Source of the DNA: Auanema rhodensis
Taxonomy: Eukaryota > Nematoda > Chromadorea > Rhabditida > Rhabditidae
Assembly (NCBI GenBank): GCA_964057225.1
Contig: OZ059900.1
Coordinates: forward strand, 25,683,638 to 25,747,637
DNA length: 64,000 nt
Direction of reading: 5' to 3'
The first letter of the stretch is position 1; each line of letters starts with the position of its first letter. The notes beneath the pieces were generated by a model. That model was not told where the DNA came from, ran no database searches, and saw nothing but the letters and a program-made list of their open reading frames with translations. Below, one piece after another: positions 36,251-49,586 of the stretch. Position numbers and translations under genes: made by a program.

Positions 36251-38302
36251 TTACAGCGAAATTTCCAAAAACTGGTTTTCCAGCATAATAAAATATTTCT
36301 CATGGGAAATACTGTGTTTTTGTATTTTTCTAGTGTTCAGCATGTAAAATGCTTCATTTTAGTATGTAACACGCTGAAATTCGTTGCATTTGACGACTCA
36401 TATGAACAAAAATCGATTTAATCAATATTAGCCATAAGGGGCGTGCCCTCAGAATATGCTAATTTCCTTAATTTTCTAACCCCTGTTTTTTTGTCGTGAA
36501 AGTGGAACTAGACGTTGTACGAACAATTTTGAGCTAGGTTTCATTGACATTGCATGAGTTTGAACACATGAAATCGTAAGTCAAAACCTTGTTTACAGCG
36601 AAATTTCCAAAAACTGGTTTTCCAGCATAATACAATATTTCTCATGGGAAATACTGTGTTTTTGTATTTTTCTAGTGTTCAGAATGTAGAATGCTTCATT
36701 TTAGTACGTAACACGCTGAAATTCGTTGCATTTGACGACTCATATGAACAAAAATCGATTTAATCAATATTAGCCATAAGGGGCGTGCCCTCAGAATATG
36801 CTAATTTCCTTAATTTTCTAACCCCTGTTTTTTTGTCGTGAAAGTGGAACTAGACGTTGTACGAACAATTTTGAGCTAGGTTTCATTGACATTGCATGAG
36901 TTTGAACACATGAAATCGTAAGTCAAAACCTTGTTTACAGCGAAATTTCCAAAAACTGGTTTTCCAGCATAATAAAATATTTCTCATGGGAAATACTGTG
37001 TTTTTGTATTTTTCTAGTGTTCAGCATGTGAAATGCTTCATTTTAGTATGTAACACGCTGAAATTCGTTGCATTTGACGACTCATATGAACAAAAATCGA
37101 TTTAATCAATATTAGCCATAAGGGGCGTGCCCTCAGAATATGCTAATTTCCTTAATTTTCTAACCCCTGTTTTTTTGTCGTGAAAGTGGAACTAGACGTT
37201 GTACGAACAATTTTGAGCTAGGTTTCATTGACATTGCATGAGTTTGAACACATGAAATCGTAAGTCAAAACCTTGTTTACAGCGAAATTTCCAAAAACTG
37301 GTTTTCCAGCATAATAAAATATTTCTCATGGGAAATACAGTGTTTTTGTATTTTTTTAGTGTTCAGCATGTAAAATGCGTCATTTTAGTATGTAAAACGC
37401 TGAAATTCGTTGCATTTGACGACTCATATGAACAAAAATCGATTTTATCAATATTAGCCATAAGGGGCGTGCCCTCAGAATATGCTAATTTCCTTAATTT
37501 TCTAACCCCTGTTTTTTTGTCGTGAAAGTGGAACTAGACGTTGTACGAACAATTTTAAGCTAGGTTTCATTGACATTGCATGAGTTTGAACACATGAAAT
37601 CGTAAGTCAAAACCTTGTTTACAGCGAAATTTCCAAAAACTGGTTTTCCAGCATAATACAATATTTCTCATGGGAAATACTGTGTTTTTGTATTTTTTTA
37701 GTGTTCAGCATGTAAAATGCGTCATTTTAGTATGTAAAACGCTGAAATTCGTTGCATTTGACGACTCATATGAACAAAAATCGATTTTATCAATATTAGC
37801 CATAAGGGGCGTGCCCTCAGAATATGCTAATTTCCTTAATTTTCTAACCCCTGTTTTTTTGTCGTGAAAGTGGAACTAGACGTTGTACGAACAATTTTGA
37901 GCTAGGTTTCATTGACATTGCATGAGTTTGAACACATGAAATCGTAAGTCAAAACCTTGTTTACAGCGAAATTTCCAAAAACTGGTTTTCCAGCATAATA
38001 CAATATTTCTCATGGGAAATACCGTGTTTTTGTATTTTTCTAGTGTTCAGAATGTAGAATGCTTCATTTTAGTACGTAACACGCTGAAATTCGTTGCATT
38101 TGACGACTCATATGAACAAAAATCGATTTAATCAATATTAGCCATAAGGGGCGTGCCCTCAGAATATGCTAATTTCCTTAATTTTCTAACCCCTGTTTTT
38201 TTGTCGTGAAAGTGGAACTAGACGTTGTACGAACAATTTTGAGCTAGGTTTCATTGACATTGCATGAGTTTGAACACATGAAATCGTAAGTCAAAACCTT
38301 GT
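36251..38302 (+). repeat. First A/B/C block (units 107-112)
   Basis: The order is C, B (first C115, TACGTAAC), C (G96, CATGTGAAAT), A (A63, first A281 TTTTAAGC), A (C41, T63), B (first C63, ACCGTG). Markers that become common further right (C115, A281, C63) first appear here. Markers of the left part (A321 to C, A72, A60, A55) are gone. Confidence 0.83.
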
Positions 38303-41300
38303 TTACAGCGAAATTTCCAAAAACTGGTTTTCCAGCATAATAAAATATTTGTCATGGGAAATACAGTGTTTTTGTATTTTTTTAGTGTTCAGCATGTAAA
38401 ATGCGTCATTTTAGTATGTGAAACGCTGAAATTCGTTGCATTTGACGACTCATATGAACAAAAATCGATTTTATCAATATTAGCCATAAGGGGCGTGCCC
38501 TCAGAATATGCTAATTTCCTTAATTTTCTAACCCCTGTTTTTTTGTCGTGAAAGTGGAACTAGACGTTGTACGAACAATTTTGAGCTAGGTTTCATTGAC
38601 ATTGCATGAGTTTGAACACATGAAATCGTAAGTCAAAACCTTGTTTACAGCGAAATTTCCAAAAACTGGTTTTCCAGCATAATAAAATATTTCTCATGGG
38701 AAATACTGTGTTTTTGTATTTTTCTAGTGTTCAGCATGTAAAATGCTTCATTTTAGTATGTAACACGCTGAAATTCGTTGCATTTGACGACTCATATGAA
38801 CAAAAATCGATTTAATCAATATTAGCCATAAGGGGCGTGCCCTCAGAATATGCTAATTTCCTTAATTTTCTAACCCCTGTTTTTTTGTCGTGAAAGTGGA
38901 ACTAGACGTTGTACGAACAATTTTGAGCTAGGTTTCATTGACATTGCATGAGTTTGAACACATGAAATCGTAAGTCAAAACCTTGTTTACAGCGAAATTT
39001 CCAAAAACTGGTTTTCCAGCATAATAAAATATTTGTCATGGGAAATACAGTGTTTTTGTATTTTTTTAGTGTTCAGCATGTAAAATGCGTCATTTTAGTA
39101 TGTAAAACGCTGAAATTCGTTGCATTTGACGACTCATATGAACAAAAATCGATTTTATCAATATTAGCCATAAGGGGCGTGCCCTCAGAATATGCTAATT
39201 TCCTTAATTTTCTAACCCCTGTTTTTTTGTCGTGAAAGTGGAACTAGACGTTGTACGAACAATTTTGAGCTAGGTTTCATTGACATTGCATGAGTTTGAA
39301 CACATGAAATCGTAAGTCAAAACCTTGTTTACAGCGAAATTTCCAAAAACTGGTTTTCCAGCATAATAAAATATTTCTCATGGGAAATACTGTGTTTTTG
39401 TATTTTTCTAGTGTTCAGCATGTAAAATGCTTCATTTTAGTATGTAACACGCTGAAATTCGTTGCATTTGACGACTCATATGAACAAAAATCGATTTAAT
39501 CAATATTAGCCATAAGGGGCGTGCCCTCAGAATATGCTAATTTCCTTAATTTTCTAACCCCTGTTTTTTTGTCGTGAAAGTGGAACTAGACGTTGTACGA
39601 ACAATTTTGAGCTAGGTTTCATTGACATTGCATGAGTTTGAACACATGAAATCGTAAGTCAAAACCTTGTTTACAGCGAAATTTCCAAAAACTGGTTTTC
39701 CAGCATAATACAATATTTCTCATGGGAAATACTGTGTTTTTGTATTTTTTTAGTGTTCAGCATGTAAAATGCGTCATTTTAGTATGTAAAACGCTGAAAT
39801 TCGTTGCATTTGACGACTCATATGAACAAAAATCGATTTTATCAATATTAGCCATAAGGGGCGTGCCCTCAGAATATGCTAATTTCCTTAATTTTCTAAC
39901 CCCTGTTTTTTTGTCGTGAAAGTGGAACTAGACGTTGTACGAACAATTTTAAGCTAGGTTTCATTGACATTGCATGAGTTTGAACACATGAAATCGTAAG
40001 TCAAAACCTTGTTTACAGCGAAATTTCCAAAAACTGGTTTTCCAGCATAATACAATATTTCTCATGGGAAATACTGTGTTTTTGTATTTTTTTAGTGTTC
40101 AGCATGTAAAATGCGTCATTTTAGTATGTAACACGCTGAAATTCGTTGCATTTGACGACTCATATGAACAAAAATCGATTTAATCAATATTAGCCATAAG
40201 GGGCGTGCCCTCAGAATATGCTAATTTCCTTAATTTTCTAACCCCTGTTTTTTTGTCGTGAAAGTGGAACTAGACGTTGTACGAACAATTTTGAGCTAGG
40301 TTTCATTGACATTGCATGAGTTTGAACACATGAAATCGTAAGTCAAAACCTTGTTTACAGCGAAATTTCCAAAAACTGGTTTTCCAGCATAATACAATAT
40401 TTCTCATGGGAAATACTGTGTTTTTGTATTTTTCTAGTGTTCAGAATGTAGAATGCTTCATTTTAGTACGTAACACGCTGAAATTCGTTGCATTTGACGA
40501 CTCATATGAACAAAAATCGATTTAATCAATATTAGCCATAAGGGGCGTGCCCACAGAATATGCTAATTTCCTTAATTTTCTAACCCCTGTTTTTTTGTCG
40601 TGAAAGTGGAACTAGACGTTGTACGAACAATTTTGAGCTAGGTTTCATTGACATTGCATGAGTTTGAACACATGAAATCGTAAGTCAAAACCTTGTTTAC
40701 AGCGAAATTTCCAAAAACTGGTTTTCCAGCATAATAAAATATTTCTCATGGGAAATACTGTGTTTTTGTATTTTTCTAGTGTTCAGCATGTAAAACGCTT
40801 CATTTTAGTATGTAACACGCTGAAATTCGTTGCATTTGACGACTCATATGAACAAAAATCGATTTAATCAATATTAGCCATAAGGGGCGTGCCCTCAGAA
40901 TATGCTAATTTCCTTAATTTTCTAACCCCTGTTTTTTGTCGTGAAAGTGGAACTAGACGTTGTACGAACAATTTTGAGCTAGGTTTCATTGACATTGCAT
41001 GAGTTTGAACACATGAAATCGTAAGTCAAAACCTTGTTTACAGCGAAATTTCCAAAAACTGGTTTTCCAGCATAATAAAATATTTCTCATGGGAAATACA
41101 GTGTTTTTGTATTTTTTTAGTGTTCAGCATGTAAAATGCGTCATTTTAGTATGTAAAACGCTGAAATTCGTTGCATTTGACGACTCATATGAACAAAAAT
41201 CGATTTTATCAATATTAGCCATAAGGGGCGTGCCCTCAGAATATGCTAATTTCCTTAATTTTCTAACCCCTGTTTTTTTGTCGTGAAAGTGGAACTAGAC

Positions 41301-42405
41301 GTTGTACGAACAATTTTAAGCTAGGTTTCATTGACATTGCATGAGTTTGAACACATGAAATCGTAAGTCAAAACCTTGTTTACAGCGAAATTTCCAAAAA
41401 CTGGTTTTCCAGCATAATACAATATTTCTCATGGGAAATACTGTGTTTTTGTATTTTTTTAGTGTTCAGCATGTAAAATGCGTCATTTTAGTATGTAAAA
41501 CGCTGAAATTCGTTGCATTTGACGACTCATATGAACAAAAATCGATTTTATCAATATTAGCCATAAGGGGCGTGCCCTCAGAATATGCTAATTTCCTTAA
41601 TTTTCTAACCCCTGTTTTTTTGTCGTGAAAGTGGAACTAGACGTTGTACGAACAATTTTGAGCTAGGTTTCATTGACATTGCATGAGTTTGAACACATGA
41701 AATCGTAAGTCAAAACCTTGTTTACAGCGAAATTTCCAAAAACTGGTTTTCCAGCATAATACAATATTTCTCATGGGAAATACCGTGTTTTTGTATTTTT
41801 CTAGTGTTCAGAATGTAGAATGCTTCATTTTAGTACGTAACACGCTGAAATTCGTTGCATTTGACGACTCATATGAACAAAAATCGATTTAATCAATATT
41901 AGCCATAAGGGGCGTGCCCTCAGAATATGCTAATTTCCTTAATTTTCTAACCCCTGTTTTTTTGTCGTGAAAGTGGAACTAGACGTTGTACGAACAATTT
42001 TAAGCTAGGTTTCATTGACATTGCATGAGTTTGAACACATGAAATCGTAAGTCAAAACCTTGTTTACAGCGAAATTTCCAAAAACTGGTTTTCCAGCATA
42101 ATAAAATATTTGTCATGGGAAATACAGTGTTTTTGTCTTTTTTTAGTGTTCAGCATGTAAAATGCGTCATTTTAGTATGTAAAACGCTGAAATTCGTTGC
42201 ATTTGACGACTCATATGAACAAAAATCGATTTTATCAATATTAGCCATAAGGGGCGTGCCCTCAGAATATGCTAATTTCCTTAATTTTCTAACCCCTGTT
42301 TTTTTGTCGTGAAAGTGGAACTAGACGTTGTACGAACAATTTTGAGCTAGGTTTCATTGACATTGCATGAGTTTGAACACATGAAATCGTAAGTCAAAAC
42401 CTTGT
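38303..42405 (+). repeat. 20-unit-period repeat, copy 1 (units 113-124)
   Basis: The order is A (G49, GTGAAAC), C, A (G49), C, A (C41, A281), A/C chimera, B (A199, GCCCACAG), C (T6, C100), A (A281), A (C41), B (C63, A281), A (GTCTTTTTTT). The same series with all these markers returns at 45142-49586, an offset of 6839 bp. G49 (TTTGTCATG) first appears at the start of this block. Confidence 0.88.
40697..41037 (+). repeat. 341-bp unit, T6 variant (unit 120, class C)
   Basis: The T run is shortened to six in a class C unit that also has the private change AAAACGCTTC (T100 to C). Both markers recur in unit 140, 20 units later. Confidence 0.93.
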
Positions 42406-45141
42406 TTACAGCGAAATTTCCAAAAACTGGTTTTCCAGCATAATAAAATATTTCTCATGGGAAATACAGTGTTTTTGTATTTTTTTAGTGTTCAGCATGT
42501 AAAATGCGTCATTTTAGTATGTAAAACGCTGAAATTCGTTGCATTTGACGACTCATATGAACAAAAATCGATTTAATCAATATTAGCCATAAGGGGCGTG
42601 CCCTCAGAATATGCTAATTTCCTTAATTTTCTAACCCCTGTTTTTTTGTCGTGAAAGTGGAACTAGACGTTGTACGAACAATTTTAAGCTAGGTTTCATT
42701 GACATTGCATGAGTTTGAACACATGAAATCGTAAGTCAAAACCTTGTTTACAGCGAAATTTCCAAAAACTGGTTTTCCAGCATAATACAATATTTCTCAT
42801 GGGAAATACCGTGTTTTTGTATTTTTCTAGTGTTCAGCATGTAAAATGCGTCATTTTAGTATGTAAAACGCTGAAATTCGTTGCATTTGACGACTCATAT
42901 GAACAAAAATCGATTTTATCAATATTAGCCATAAGGGGCGTGCCCTCAGAATATGCTAATTTCCTTAATTTTCTAACCCCTGTTTTTTTGTCGTGAAAGT
43001 GGAACTAGACGTTGTACGAACAATTTTGAGCTAGGTTTCATTGACATTGCATGAGTTTGAACACATGAAATCGTAAGTCAAAACCTTGTTTACAGCGAAA
43101 TTTCCAAAAACTGGTTTTCCAGCATAATACAATATTTCTCATGGGAAATACCGTGTTTTTGTATTTTTCTAGTGTTCAGAATGTAGAATGCTTCATTTTA
43201 GTACGTAACACGCTGAAATTCGTTGCATTTGACGACTCATATGAACAAAAATCGATTTAATCAATATTAGCCATAAGGGGCGTGCCCTCAGAATATGCTA
43301 ATTTCCTTAATTTTCTAACCCCTGTTTTTTTGTCGTGAAAGTGGAACTAGACGTTGTACGAACAATTTTGAGCTAGGTTTCATTGACATTGCATGAGTTT
43401 GAACACATGAAATCGTAAGTCAAAACCTTGTTTACAGCGAAATTTCCAAAAACTGGTTTTCCAGCATAATACAATATTTGTCATGGGAAATACAGTGTTT
43501 TTGTATTTTTTTAGTGTTCAGCATGTAAAATGCGTCATTTTAGTATGTGAAACGCTGAAATTCGTTGCATTTGACGACTCATATGAACAAAAATCGATTT
43601 AATCAATATTAGCCATAAGGGGCGTGCCCTCAGAATATGCTAATTTCCTTAATTTTCTAACCCCTGTTTTTTTGTCGTGAAAGTGGAACTAGACGTTGTA
43701 CGAACAATTTTGAGCTAGGTTTCATTGACATTGCATGAGTTTGAACACATGAAATCGTAAGTCAAAACCTTGTTTACAGCGAAATTTCCAAAAACTGGTT
43801 TTCCAGCATAATAAAATATTTCTCATGGGAAATACTGTGTTTTTGTATTTTTCTAGTGTTCAGCATGTGAAATGCTTCATTTTAGTATGTAACACGCTGA
43901 AATTCGTTGCATTTGACGACTCATATGAACAAAAATCGATTTAATCAATATTAGCCATAAGGGGCGTGCCCTCAGAATATGCTAATTTCCTTAATTTTCT
44001 AACCCCTGTTTTTTTGTCGTGAAAGTGGAACTAGACGTTGTACGAACAATTTTGAGCTAGGTTTCATTGACATTGCATGAGTTTGAACACATGAAATCGT
44101 AAGTCAAAACCTTGTTTACAGCGAAATTTCCAAAAACTGGTTTTCCAGCATAATAAAATATTTGTCATGGGAAATACAGTGTTTTTGTATTTTTTTAGTG
44201 TTCAGCATGTAAAATGCGTCATTTTAGTATGTAAAACGCTGAAATTCGTTGCATTTGACGACTCATATGAACAAAAATCGATTTTATCAATATTAGCCAT
44301 AAGGGGCGTGCCCTCAGAATATGCTAATTTCCTTAATTTTCTAACCCCTGTTTTTTTGTCGTGAAAGTGGAACTAGACGTTGTACGAACAATTTTGAGCT
44401 AGGTTTCATTGACATTGCATGAGTTTGAACACATGAAATCGTAAGTCAAAACCTTGTTTACAGCGAAATTTCCAAAAACTGGTTTTCCAGCATAATAAAA
44501 TATTTCTCATGGGAAATACTGTGTTTTTGTATTTTTCTAGTGTTCAGCATGTAAAATGCTTCATTTTAGTATGTAACACGCTGAAATTCGTTGCATTTGA
44601 CGACTCATATGAACAAAAATCGATTTAATCAATATTAGCCATAAGGGGCGTGCCCTCAGAATATGCTAATTTCCTTAATTTTCTAACCCCTGTTTTTTTG
44701 TCGTGAAAGTGGAACTAGACGTTGTACGAACAATTTTGAGCTAGGTTTCATTGACATTGCATGAGTTTGAACACATGAAATCGTAAGTCAAAACCTTGTT
44801 TACAGCGAAATTTCCAAAAACTGGTTTTCCAGCATAATACAATATTTCTCATGGGAAATACTGTGTTTTTGTATTTTTTTAGTGTTCAGCATGTAAAATG
44901 CGTCATTTTAGTATGTAAAACGCTGAAATTCGTTGCATTTGACGACTCATATGAACAAAAATCGATTTTATCAATATTAGCCATAAGGGGCGTGCCCTCA
45001 GAATATGCTAATTTCCTTAATTTTCTAACCCCTGTTTTTTTGTCGTGAAAGTGGAACTAGACGTTGTACGAACAATTTTGAGCTAGGTTTCATTGACATT
45101 GCATGAGTTTGAACACATGAAATCGTAAGTCAAAACCTTGT
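42406..45141 (+). repeat. Spacer part of the 20-unit period (units 125-132)
   Basis: Unit 125 is an A unit with A170 and A281. Unit 126 is a B/A chimera (C41, C63, C80 with G103, A120, T170). Unit 127 is B. Unit 128 is a chimera with C41, G49, A63, G103, GTGAAAC and A170. Units 129-132 are C (G96), A (G49), C, A (C41). This block is rich in chimeric units compared with the copies on either side. Confidence 0.8.
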
Positions 45142-48100
45142 TTACAGCGAAATTTCCAAAAACTGGTTTTCCAGCATAATAAAATATTTGTCATGGGAAA
45201 TACAGTGTTTTTGTATTTTTTTAGTGTTCAGCATGTAAAATGCGTCATTTTAGTATGTGAAACGCTGAAATTCGTTGCATTTGACGACTCATATGAACAA
45301 AAATCGATTTTATCAATATTAGCCATAAGGGGCGTGCCCTCAGAATATGCTAATTTCCTTAATTTTCTAACCCCTGTTTTTTTGTCGTGAAAGTGGAACT
45401 AGACGTTGTACGAACAATTTTGAGCTAGGTTTCATTGACATTGCATGAGTTTGAACACATGAAATCGTAAGTCAAAACCTTGTTTACAGCGAAATTTCCA
45501 AAAACTGGTTTTCCAGCATAATAAAATATTTCTCATGGGAAATACTGTGTTTTTGTATTTTTCTAGTGTTCAGCATGTAAAATGCTTCATTTTAGTATGT
45601 AACACGCTGAAATTCGTTGCATTTGACGACTCATATGAACAAAAATCGATTTAATCAATATTAGCCATAAGGGGCGTGCCCTCAGAATATGCTAATTTCC
45701 TTAATTTTCTAACCCCTGTTTTTTTGTCGTGAAAGTGGAACTAGACGTTGTACGAACAATTTTGAGCTAGGTTTCATTGACATTGCATGAGTTTGAACAC
45801 ATGAAATCGTAAGTCAAAACCTTGTTTACAGCGAAATTTCCAAAAACTGGTTTTCCAGCATAATAAAATATTTGTCATGGGAAATACAGTGTTTTTGTAT
45901 TTTTTTAGTGTTCAGCATGTAAAATGCGTCATTTTAGTATGTAAAACGCTGAAATTCGTTGCATTTGACGACTCATATGAACAAAAATCGATTTTATCAA
46001 TATTAGCCATAAGGGGCGTGCCCTCAGAATATGCTAATTTCCTTAATTTTCTAACCCCTGTTTTTTTGTCGTGAAAGTGGAACTAGACGTTGTACGAACA
46101 ATTTTGAGCTAGGTTTCATTGACATTGCATGAGTTTGAACACATGAAATCGTAAGTCAAAACCTTGTTTACAGCGAAATTTCCAAAAACTGGTTTTCCAG
46201 CATAATAAAATATTTCTCATGGGAAATACTGTGTTTTTGTATTTTTCTAGTGTTCAGCATGTAAAATGCTTCATTTTAGTATGTAACACGCTGAAATTCG
46301 TTGCATTTGACGACTCATATGAACAAAAATCGATTTAATCAATATTAGCCATAAGGGGCGTGCCCTCAGAATATGCTAATTTCCTTAATTTTCTAACCCC
46401 TGTTTTTTTGTCGTGAAAGTGGAACTAGACGTTGTACGAACAATTTTGAGCTAGGTTTCATTGACATTGCATGAGTTTGAACACATGAAATCGTAAGTCA
46501 AAACCTTGTTTACAGCGAAATTTCCAAAAACTGGTTTTCCAGCATAATACAATATTTCTCATGGGAAATACTGTGTTTTTGTATTTTTTTAGTGTTCAGC
46601 ATGTAAAATGCGTCATTTTAGTATGTAAAACGCTGAAATTCGTTGCATTTGACGACTCATATGAACAAAAATCGATTTTATCAATATTAGCCATAAGGGG
46701 CGTGCCCTCAGAATATGCTAATTTCCTTAATTTTCTAACCCCTGTTTTTTTGTCGTGAAAGTGGAACTAGACGTTGTACGAACAATTTTAAGCTAGGTTT
46801 CATTGACATTGCATGAGTTTGAACACATGAAATCGTAAGTCAAAACCTTGTTTACAGCGAAATTTCCAAAAACTGGTTTTCCAGCATAATACAATATTTC
46901 TCATGGGAAATACTGTGTTTTTGTATTTTTTTAGTGTTCAGCATGTAAAATGCGTCATTTTAGTATGTAACACGCTGAAATTCGTTGCATTTGACGACTC
47001 ATATGAACAAAAATCGATTTAATCAATATTAGCCATAAGGGGCGTGCCCTCAGAATATGCTAATTTCCTTAATTTTCTAACCCCTGTTTTTTTGTCGTGA
47101 AAGTGGAACTAGACGTTGTACGAACAATTTTGAGCTAGGTTTCATTGACATTGCATGAGTTTGAACACATGAAATCGTAAGTCAAAACCTTGTTTACAGC
47201 GAAATTTCCAAAAACTGGTTTTCCAGCATAATACAATATTTCTCATGGGAAATACTGTGTTTTTGTATTTTTCTAGTGTTCAGAATGTAGAATGCTTCAT
47301 TTTAGTACGTAACACGCTGAAATTCGTTGCATTTGACGACTCATATGAACAAAAATCGATTTAATCAATATTAGCCATAAGGGGCGTGCCCACAGAATAT
47401 GCTAATTTCCTTAATTTTCTAACCCCTGTTTTTTTGTCGTGAAAGTGGAACTAGACGTTGTACGAACAATTTTGAGCTAGGTTTCATTGACATTGCATGA
47501 GTTTGAACACATGAAATCGTAAGTCAAAACCTTGTTTACAGCGAAATTTCCAAAAACTGGTTTTCCAGCATAATAAAATATTTCTCATGGGAAATACTGT
47601 GTTTTTGTATTTTTCTAGTGTTCAGCATGTAAAACGCTTCATTTTAGTATGTAACACGCTGAAATTCGTTGCATTTGACGACTCATATGAACAAAAATCG
47701 ATTTAATCAATATTAGCCATAAGGGGCGTGCCCTCAGAATATGCTAATTTCCTTAATTTTCTAACCCCTGTTTTTTGTCGTGAAAGTGGAACTAGACGTT
47801 GTACGAACAATTTTGAGCTAGGTTTCATTGACATTGCATGAGTTTGAACACATGAAATCGTAAGTCAAAACCTTGTTTACAGCGAAATTTCCAAAAACTG
47901 GTTTTCCAGCATAATAAAATATTTCTCATGGGAAATACAGTGTTTTTGTATTTTTTTAGTGTTCAGCATGTAAAATGCGTCATTTTAGTATGTAAAACGC
48001 TGAAATTCGTTGCATTTGACGACTCATATGAACAAAAATCGATTTTATCAATATTAGCCATAAGGGGCGTGCCCTCAGAATATGCTAATTTCCTTAATTT

Positions 48101-49586
48101 TCTAACCCCTGTTTTTTTGTCGTGAAAGTGGAACTAGACGTTGTACGAACAATTTTAAGCTAGGTTTCATTGACATTGCATGAGTTTGAACACATGAAAT
48201 CGTAAGTCAAAACCTTGTTTACAGCGAAATTTCCAAAAACTGGTTTTCCAGCATAATACAATATTTCTCATGGGAAATACTGTGTTTTTGTATTTTTTTA
48301 GTGTTCAGCATGTAAAATGCGTCATTTTAGTATGTAAAACGCTGAAATTCGTTGCATTTGACGACTCATATGAACAAAAATCGATTTTATCAATATTAGC
48401 CATAAGGGGCGTGCCCTCAGAATATGCTAATTTCCTTAATTTTCTAACCCCTGTTTTTTTGTCGTGAAAGTGGAACTAGACGTTGTACGAACAATTTTGA
48501 GCTAGGTTTCATTGACATTGCATGAGTTTGAACACATGAAATCGTAAGTCAAAACCTTGTTTACAGCGAAATTTCCAAAAACTGGTTTTCCAGCATAATA
48601 CAATATTTCTCATGGGAAATACCGTGTTTTTGTATTTTTCTAGTGTTCAGAATGTAGAATGCTTCATTTTAGTACGTAACACGCTGAAATTCGTTGCATT
48701 TGACGACTCATATGAACAAAAATCGATTTAATCAATATTAGCCATAAGGGGCGTGCCCTCAGAATATGCTAATTTCCTTAATTTTCTAACCCCTGTTTTT
48801 TTGTCGTGAAAGTGGAACTAGACGTTGTACGAACAATTTTGAGCTAGGTTTCATTGACATTGCATGAGTTTGAACACATGAAATCGTAAGTCAAAACCTT
48901 GTTTACAGCGAAATTTCCAAAAACTGGTTTTCCAGCATAATACAATATTTCTCATGGGAAATACCGTGTTTTTGTATTTTTCTAGTGTTCAGAATGTAGA
49001 ATGCTTCATTTTAGTACGTAACACGCTGAAATTCGTTGCATTTGACGACTCATATGAACAAAAATCGATTTAATCAATATTAGCCATAAGGGGCGTGCCC
49101 TCAGAATATGCTAATTTCCTTAATTTTCTAACCCCTGTTTTTTTGTCGTGAAAGTGGAACTAGACGTTGTACGAACAATTTTAAGCTAGGTTTCATTGAC
49201 ATTGCATGAGTTTGAACACATGAAATCGTAAGTCAAAACCTTGTTTACAGCGAAATTTCCAAAAACTGGTTTTCCAGCATAATAAAATATTTGTCATGGG
49301 AAATACAGTGTTTTTGTCTTTTTTTAGTGTTCAGCATGTAAAATGCGTCATTTTAGTATGTAAAACGCTGAAATTCGTTGCATTTGACGACTCATATGAA
49401 CAAAAATCGATTTTATCAATATTAGCCATAAGGGGCGTGCCCTCAGAATATGCTAATTTCCTTAATTTTCTAACCCCTGTTTTTTTGTCGTGAAAGTGGA
49501 ACTAGACGTTGTACGAACAATTTTGAGCTAGGTTTCATTGACATTGCATGAGTTTGAACACATGAAATCGTAAGTCAAAACCTTGT
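45142..49586 (+). repeat. 20-unit-period repeat, copy 2 with one extra unit (units 133-145)
   Basis: This block matches units 113-124 in order and rare markers. The B unit that follows the C41 class A unit is doubled: units 143 and 144 (48561-48902 and 48903-49244) are both B with C63. Only the second has A281, as unit 123 does in copy 1. So one unit was gained here, or lost in copy 1, after the larger duplication. Confidence 0.88.
47536..47876 (+). repeat. 341-bp unit, T6 variant (unit 140, class C)
   Basis: This is the positional duplicate of unit 120, with the same T6 run and the same C100 change. It marks the 20-unit (6839-bp) repeat. Confidence 0.93.
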
